DNA of 12,240 nt from Prevotellaceae bacterium UBA6858 (GTDB lineage Bacteria > Bacteroidota > Bacteroidia > Bacteroidales > Bacteroidaceae). Under the pieces are notes generated by a model. That model worked only from the letters and a program-made list of their open reading frames with translations, was not told the origin of the DNA and ran no database searches. The translations under genes were made by a program, and so were the position numbers. Shown one piece after another: positions 8,495-12,240 of this stretch (positions within the stretch are counted from its first letter, which is position 1; every line of letters starts with the position of its first letter). The stretch covers positions 1 to 12,240 of the forward strand of contig DKDC01000018.1 of the NCBI GenBank assembly GCA_002451695.1, read 5' to 3'.

Positions 8495-8513
8495 AAATAA
8501 ATCCATATTTTTG
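8481..8513 (+). promoter_or_regulatory. Promoter of aroA
   Basis: TATTTTTG (8506-8513) matches the TAnnTTTG box on the plus strand, 27 nt before the aroA ATG. A 3-of-4 match to TTTG (TCTG, 8481-8484) lies 21 nt upstream. It overlaps the -33 region of the divergent tRNA-Pro promoter, so the two polymerase sites may compete. Confidence 0.55.
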
Positions 8514-8540
8514 CCGTGCAAAACGAAATTTCATCCCTCA

Positions 8541-9791
8541 ATGATATATAAGGTAACTCCTCCAAGCAGGTTCGCGCAAACGAAAACGGTTCTGCCGGCA
8601 TCGAAGAGCATATCAAACCGTGTGCTGATTATAAACGCGCTGAGCGGCTCACCACAGAATGTGGCCAACCTCGCCGAGTGCGACGACACGGCTGTGATGC
8701 TCAAAGCCCTGCACGGCGCAAACGATGCGGCAAAAGCGGTTGACGTTCACGGCGCGGGTACTTCCATGCGCTTTCTCACGGCCTATTTCAGCCTTTCGCA
8801 GGAAAGGCGCGTGATGACCGGCTCGCCGCGTATGCTGCAACGCCCCATAAGCATACTTGTTGATGCCCTGCGCAGCCTTGGCGCGGATATAGAGTATGCT
8901 GGCAACGAGGGTTTTCCGCCGCTAAGGGTTGGCGGGGGAAATATGCACGGCGGCGATGTCGCGCTCCCCGCGAATGTCAGTTCGCAATACGTTTCAGCCC
9001 TGCTGATGATAGCACCGTGCCTTGACGGCGGGCTTCGCATGAGGCTTGAGGGCGGCGTGGCTTCGCGCCCTTATATAAATATGACTATGGAGCTGATGAA
9101 GGAGTTTGGCGCAAAAGCCGGATGGATTTCCGATAACGAAATCAAAGTGGCAGAGGGCGCATATACGGCAAAACCGTTCACCGTGGAGAGCGACTGGAGC
9201 GCGGCGTCGTATTGGTATGAAATCACGGCGTTGGCTGGGAGCGCCGGAATGCCGGTCGCGCTTCCCGCCTTGTATAAAAACAGTTTGCAGGGCGATGCGA
9301 AAGGTGCGGAGTATTTCGGAAAACTCGGCGTGGAAACGCGGTTCGCCCCCGATGGGGCGGTGGTGGAATATGCGGGCGGCGGATGCACTCGGCTTGAAAT
9401 CGACATGAAGGGCGAGCCTGACCTCGCCCAGACGTTTGTCGCGACTTGCTGCGGGCTTGGAGTGAAGTTCAGGTTTGACGGTTTGGCAAACCTGCGCGTA
9501 AAGGAGACCGACCGCATAGCCGCGCTTGAGAACGAGATGCGCAAGTTGGGCTATGTGATAGGCGACACGCCCGACGGCACGCTGTTTTGGGACGGCACTC
9601 TCTGCCCCCCGCAGGAAAACGCGGTGATAGAAACATACGATGACCACCGCATGGCTATGAGCATTGCGCCCCTGTGCATAAAGACGGGCAGCGTTTTGAT
9701 AGACAACCCGCAGGTGGTTGCCAAGTCCTACCCGCGCTATTGGGACAACCTGCGTGCGGCGGGCTTCGGGGTGGAGGAGACAAATTTGTAG
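8541..9791 (+). CDS. aroA: 3-phosphoshikimate 1-carboxyvinyltransferase (EPSP synthase)
   Basis: 416 aa, close to the usual size. It joins phosphoenolpyruvate to shikimate 3-phosphate, the sixth step of the shikimate pathway to chorismate and aromatic amino acids, in the cytoplasm. Visible family motifs: LPASKSISNR (18-27, K22 binding substrate), GAGTSMRFLTAY (71-82, PEP-binding loop), GSPRMLQRPI (94-103), SSQYVSALLM (147-156), SRPYINMTMELM (175-186), ESDWSAASYW (216-225), GEPDLAQT (291-298, D294 equivalent to the E. coli catalytic Asp313), LRVKETDR (318-325, E322 equivalent to Glu341) and YDDHRMAM (366-373). The PEP-loop position equivalent to E. coli Pro101 is F78. The ATG at 8541 is chosen because the open frame upstream runs antisense through the tRNA. 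It is divergent from tRNA-Pro and followed after 4 nt by a small membrane-protein gene, probably co-transcribed. Confidence 0.96.
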   Translation: MIYKVTPPSRFAQTKTVLPASKSISNRVLIINALSGSPQNVANLAECDDTAVMLKALHGANDAAKAVDVHGAGTSMRFLTAYFSLSQERRVMTGSPRMLQRPISILVDALRSLGADIEYAGNEGFPPLRVGGGNMHGGDVALPANVSSQYVSALLMIAPCLDGGLRMRLEGGVASRPYINMTMELMKEFGAKAGWISDNEIKVAEGAYTAKPFTVESDWSAASYWYEITALAGSAGMPVALPALYKNSLQGDAKGAEYFGKLGVETRFAPDGAVVEYAGGGCTRLEIDMKGEPDLAQTFVATCCGLGVKFRFDGLANLRVKETDRIAALENEMRKLGYVIGDTPDGTLFWDGTLCPPQENAVIETYDDHRMAMSIAPLCIKTGSVLIDNPQVVAKSYPRYWDNLRAAGFGVEETNL

Positions 9792-9795
9792 CGTT

Positions 9796-10188
9796 ATGTT
9801 CCCTGTTATATTGGTTGGGCTGCTTGTTGCGGGCATTGCGGTTTTCGCGGTGTATATACGCCGCAACCCCTTTGACGAGATACCGCAAAAGGAGAAGCCG
9901 GGCGATTGCAACGAGCAGTGCGGCACGTGCTTTGACATTTGCGCCGCATCGAAGATATTACAGGCGGAAGTTGCGGAGAGTGTGGATTTTGACGACTCCG
10001 AACTTGACGCTTGGGCAGGGACAAAGGCTGGCGAATACAGCGACAGCCAGATAGAGGTGTTTGCCGGCATTCTCGAGTCGCTCACGTCCGATGAGGCGGG
10101 GAGGTGGATGGAAAGTTTGCGCCGCCGCAACATAGAGCTGCCCTCCGCCTTGCGCGACGAGGCGATAATGATAATCAACAAGGAATAG
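9796..10188 (+). CDS. Small membrane-anchored protein with four-cysteine cluster, unknown function
   Basis: 130 aa. The ATG lies 4 nt after the aroA stop, so it should be in the aroA transcript; this placement and the intact frame support a real gene. Residues 2-20 form one hydrophobic segment followed by IRR, predicting an N-terminal anchor with the rest in the cytoplasm. Four cysteines (C38, C42, C45, C49) give C-x3-C-x2-C-x3-C, a spacing that could bind zinc or an Fe-S cluster. The remainder (about 55-130) is acidic and helical, with EVFAGILESL and EAGRWMESLRRR. I do not recognise a characterised family. Nothing ties it to the EPSP synthase reaction beyond position; it may simply share the promoter. 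Confidence 0.75.
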   Translation: MFPVILVGLLVAGIAVFAVYIRRNPFDEIPQKEKPGDCNEQCGTCFDICAASKILQAEVAESVDFDDSELDAWAGTKAGEYSDSQIEVFAGILESLTSDEAGRWMESLRRRNIELPSALRDEAIMIINKE

Positions 10189-10286
10189 CGCAAAAGCCTT
10201 GAAACGCAATAACGCCCTGATAAACAAAGAATTGCCCTTGTTTTGAGATGTGCTTGCAAGGCTTTGTCTTTCAGGGACTTGAAACG

Positions 10287-10378
10287 GGCGAAAAAAGGTC
10301 TGATGTAGTCTGGATTACATCAGACATAATTTTTTCTACGTCCTATGTAGTTTTTCCTGCACCAAATGTAGTTTTTGG
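10287..10378. repeat. Intergenic repeat, copy 1 (53-bp core plus 21-bp tandem units)
   Basis: Positions 10287-10339 match 12016-12068 in the same orientation with a single difference (A at 10322, G at 12051). Weaker similarity extends left to about 10258 and right to about 10400, so the whole element is about 145 bp. From 10316 it divides into three degenerate 21-bp units (10316-10336, 10337-10357, 10358-10378), most ending in a run of T after ATGTAG or ACATAA. An earlier 21-bp stretch (10295-10315) also carries GATGTAG in register. This copy lies downstream of aroA and the four-cysteine gene and downstream of the convergent ATPase gene. Confidence 0.9.
10298..10336 (+). terminator. Hairpin with T-tract inside repeat copy 1
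   Basis: A perfect 10-bp stem, GTCTGATGTA with TACATCAGAC (10298-10307 and 10316-10325), has an 8-nt loop and is followed by ATAA and six T. It could terminate the aroA transcript. The stem is AT-rich and the T-tract is offset by 4 nt, so efficiency is uncertain. Confidence 0.45.
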
Positions 10379-10492
10379 GGTGTTTTGAAAATGGCAAGCG
10401 GTTTCTGTTTTGCGGAAATTGTAATTACGGCGGCAGCCGCCCGAAACGTGTCGTGCAAAACCGCAACCGTAATGTTTTTCCCGTGCAAAAAA

Positions 10493-11824
10493 TCAAAGAA
10501 ACATTGCCATATATGCCGGGAGATATAATATGTCCCTTTCTTTGCGCAGGTCTTTCGTATAAACCAAATATTTGTTTTTTATCCGCGCAGAAAATTTTCT
10601 GCAAAAAGCGTCCAACGAAGTATGCGCCTTGTAACCGGATGATTTCACTTCGACAGGGCTTATCTTGTCGGCTTCGGCAATCAGAAAATCCACTTCGTAA
10701 TTGTGCTTTCCGCTTTCTGTGGGAAACGTGTAATAATACAACTCATGCCCGGCTGCTTTCAACATTTGGGCGATGACATTCTCGTAAACATATCCTAAAT
10801 CAGCACTCAGCTTGTCGCTGAGAAGTTTATGGTAAATAATATTGTCAGTGAACGCCTTGTCCCAGAATGCAAGAGTGACGAACAATCCAGTGTCGCCTGC
10901 AAACATTTTGTATTTGTAAGGATTACGGTGTAAAGCCATTCCTGCACTTGGGTCATTGGCGTGATAAGCCATGTTGGCCACCATTGATTCCCTGATTTCT
11001 GAAATTATTTCCGTTAATTCGGAATTGCGCGTGCCATCTGTCGCGCTCCATGCCAGATACCTGTTGGCATTGCTTGTAAGTTGTGCAGGAATCTGATGGA
11101 ACATCTTTGAAGCATTGCCTGTTGGGTCTATTTTGTTGAAGTCGTCTTCGTACAGTGTTATGATGGAACGTTTCACACTGTCCACCTTTTCAAGATTGTT
11201 GGTCTCAATATAGGAAGCTACGGCCTGCGGCATGCCGCCAACAAGCATGTATAAACGAAAGTCGCGCATTAGCTTGCGGTTTGTGGCATCTCCCAAGGAA
11301 ATTCTGCCGTGGAAACAGTCTCGCAGCAGTTTTATCGTTGCCGTATCGCCAAGCGCCCACTTGAACTCTTCATAATCCATCGGGTGCATATACAGTTTGA
11401 CCTCCTCGCTGGGAATAAGGATGTCCTTGACATTCTTGCGGATTGAAATCAGCGAACCTGTTTCTATGTAATCGTATCTTCCGTCTTTTACAAGATACTT
11501 GATAGCCTGCCTTGCTTTTGGCACGAGTTGGACTTCATCGAAGATAATGGCAGACTTACGTTCTTTCAACTCTATGCCATATTCCAGCTGAAGTCGCATG
11601 AAAATGCGGTTAAGGTCGGATACGTCATTGAATAAGTCTCGGATTTCGGGGGAACACGCGGCGAAATCCACTAATATATGGGTGTCGTATTCATTTGTTG
11701 CAAATTCTTCAGCTACAGTGGATTTCCCGACACGCCTTGCACCCTGTATCAGAACAGATGTTCTGCCTTCATCAGTCCGCTTCCATTGCAGAAGTTTATC
11801 GTAAATTTTTCTTTTGAATATCAT
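10493..11824 (-). CDS. AAA_14/DUF4143 family ATPase
   Basis: 443 aa, full length for the family, ATG start. The N-terminal AAA_14 ATPase domain has Walker A GARRVGKST (28-36, K34), Walker B AIIFDEVQ (92-99, D96/E97) and a sensor-like ETGSLIS (121-127). LVGGMPQAV (194-202) is the typical start of the DUF4143 C-terminal region. Near the C-terminus YEVDF (376-380) and PVEVKSS (390-396) give the D-x(n)-E-x-K pattern of PD-(D/E)XK nucleases, with D379, E392 and K394. No signal peptide or membrane segment is seen, so it is probably cytoplasmic. The family is common in Bacteroidetes and archaea but its cellular role is not established. The gene stands alone between two repeat copies and looks more AT-rich than aroA and the A2M gene, consistent with acquisition. 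It has its own promoter with an inverted repeat over it. Confidence 0.92.
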   Translation of the reverse strand: MIFKRKIYDKLLQWKRTDEGRTSVLIQGARRVGKSTVAEEFATNEYDTHILVDFAACSPEIRDLFNDVSDLNRIFMRLQLEYGIELKERKSAIIFDEVQLVPKARQAIKYLVKDGRYDYIETGSLISIRKNVKDILIPSEEVKLYMHPMDYEEFKWALGDTATIKLLRDCFHGRISLGDATNRKLMRDFRLYMLVGGMPQAVASYIETNNLEKVDSVKRSIITLYEDDFNKIDPTGNASKMFHQIPAQLTSNANRYLAWSATDGTRNSELTEIISEIRESMVANMAYHANDPSAGMALHRNPYKYKMFAGDTGLFVTLAFWDKAFTDNIIYHKLLSDKLSADLGYVYENVIAQMLKAAGHELYYYTFPTESGKHNYEVDFLIAEADKISPVEVKSSGYKAHTSLDAFCRKFSARIKNKYLVYTKDLRKERDILYLPAYMAMFL

Positions 11825-11839
11825 GTGTTGATTTTATCA

Positions 11840-11864
11840 TGTGCAAAGATAGCGAATTTGCACA
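11840..11864. promoter_or_regulatory. Inverted repeat over the ATPase promoter, possible operator
   Basis: TGTGCAAA (11840-11847) and TTTGCACA (11857-11864) are perfect 8-bp inverted arms 9 nt apart. They flank and overlap the -7 box. A dimeric repressor bound here would occlude RNA polymerase. The bound protein is unknown. Confidence 0.4.
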
Positions 11865-11873
11865 AATCTCAAA
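11844..11873 (-). promoter_or_regulatory. Promoter of the ATPase gene
   Basis: On the minus strand TTTG (11870-11873) is 18 nt from TATCTTTG (11844-11851), one nucleotide short of the optimal Bacteroidetes spacing. The -7 box ends 19 nt upstream of the ATG, leaving a short leader and supporting the start at 11824. Confidence 0.65.
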
Positions 11874-12015
11874 ATGTGTATATGCGAAATCTGCGCGAAT
11901 CTCAATATGTTCGGGCGGAGTGCATAATTCTCGGAATTGTTACGGTGCAATAATACAGTAATCTCGCTTTCCAAACAAATCTAAGGCTTGACTTGTTTTT
12001 CAAGAGTTTGCGATT

Positions 12016-12107
12016 GGCGAAAAAAGGTCTGATGTAGTCTGGATTACATCGGACATAATTTTTTCTACATTGGACATTGTTTTTCCCATGTCCGATGTAG
12101 TTTTCGG
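12016..12107. repeat. Intergenic repeat, copy 2 (53-bp core plus 21-bp tandem units)
   Basis: Same orientation as copy 1, with a near-identical 53-bp core (12016-12068). Three 21-bp units follow: 12045-12065, 12066-12086 and 12087-12107. TACATCGGACAT (12045-12056) is repeated with one change at 12066-12077, and its exact 12-bp reverse complement is at 12088-12099. The first-hairpin arm GTCTGATGTA (12027-12036) pairs with 12045-12054 through one G-U in RNA. Weaker similarity to copy 1 extends from about 11983 to about 12130. It lies upstream of the ATPase promoter. Confidence 0.9.
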
Positions 12108-12153
12108 GATGTTTCGAGAGGGGTAAGCGAATTTGGTATTGCGCCATTTGTCG

Positions 12154-12172
12154 GGGCGTATGGCATACGCCC
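12154..12172. repeat. Perfect 9+1+9 palindrome
   Basis: GGGCGTATG and CATACGCCC flank a single central G. No T-tract follows on either strand, so it is unlikely to be a terminator. It may be a dispersed palindromic repeat or a protein-binding site; only one copy lies in the window. Confidence 0.6.
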
Positions 12173-12240
12173 TTTACGCCACCGCGTGAGCCGCGTAGCA
12201 AACCGCTGCCGCGACATTGCAAGTCCGCGCAATTCAGGGC

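Larger units (their letters stand above)
10189..10492. other. Gene-free intergenic stretch, 304 nt, between convergent genes
   Basis: No credible gene is present. A 9-bp inverted repeat (10193-10201 with 10257-10265) brackets a long 55-nt loop just past the stop of the four-cysteine gene. The repeat element and its hairpin follow. A small perfect palindrome of 6+1+6 bp lies at 10429-10441. No clear U-tract terminator for the minus-strand ATPase gene was found here; T-rich sequence follows its stop codon without an obvious hairpin. Confidence 0.6.
11825..12240. other. Gene-free stretch at right edge, 416 nt
   Basis: It holds the ATPase promoter, repeat copy 2 and a palindrome. I see no credible gene; the one long open frame (11902-12222, minus) runs through the repeat element and has a low-complexity, basic composition unlike a real protein. 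Confidence 0.6.

Noticed and set aside
8208..8540. In-frame upstream extension of aroA by 111 codons.
   Set aside because: It runs antisense through the terminator and the whole tRNA-Pro, upstream of the aroA promoter; EPSP synthase homology begins at the ATG at 8541.
8994..10259. 421-codon open frame on the minus strand.
   Set aside because: Antisense to aroA and the four-cysteine gene, with no recognisable motifs; a composition effect of GC-rich coding DNA.
10375..10776. 133-codon plus-strand open frame overlapping the ATPase 3' end.
   Set aside because: Mostly antisense to the conserved DUF4143 end of the ATPase and begins inside the repeat.
10287..12107. Complete transposon or CRISPR array.
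   Set aside because: No transposase, integrase or terminal inverted repeats are visible, and the 21-bp units are contiguous and degenerate rather than identical repeats separated by unique spacers.
11902..12222. 106-codon minus-strand open frame upstream of the ATPase.
   Set aside because: It covers the repeat element and palindrome, lacks recognisable motifs and has no promoter or start context that supports it.

Overview
The window looks like a chromosomal segment from a member of the Bacteroidota, most likely Bacteroidales. Three things point there. Promoters follow the Bacteroidetes pattern TTTG-N18-21-TAnnTTTG. The left edge carries an outer-membrane beta-barrel C-terminus of a type typical of this phylum. 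The protein families (large thioester-less alpha-2-macroglobulin, phytase-like secreted protein, AAA_14/DUF4143 ATPase) are also common there. The genus cannot be fixed from the sequence alone.

Layout, left to right. Positions 2-103 (+) are the last 33 codons of an outer-membrane beta-barrel protein. It converges on a minus-strand gene at 206-1369 for a Tat-exported protein of the dihydrodipicolinate synthase/N-acetylneuraminate lyase superfamily, which ends at a strong intrinsic terminator (147-203). Next comes a minus-strand two-gene unit: a very large periplasmic alpha-2-macroglobulin-family protein (2484-8138) followed, with an ATGA overlap, by a secreted phytase-like esterase-family protein (1483-2487). 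Upstream of these, also on the minus strand, is tRNA-Pro(GGG) (8326-8400) with its own promoter and a 15-bp perfect hairpin terminator. Divergent from the tRNA and sharing its promoter region is aroA (8541-9791, EPSP synthase, shikimate pathway). Four bases after aroA lies a small membrane-anchored protein with a four-cysteine cluster (9796-10188).

The right third differs in character. A more AT-rich minus-strand gene for an AAA_14/DUF4143 ATPase with a nuclease-like C-terminal signature (10493-11824) sits between two same-orientation copies of an intergenic repeat. The repeat has a 53-bp core with one mismatch, inside a longer, more diverged element of about 145 bp. Each copy contains a 10-bp hairpin and a degenerate tandem array with a 21-bp period. 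This repeat-ATPase-repeat arrangement is the most unusual feature here and suggests an acquired cassette, though no transposase is visible.

Functionally the window combines core metabolism and translation (aroA, tRNA-Pro), an envelope module (A2M plus phytase-like protein, exported aldolase-fold protein, outer-membrane barrel) and the accessory ATPase. I see no CRISPR array, rRNA, recognisable transposase or obvious prophage genes.
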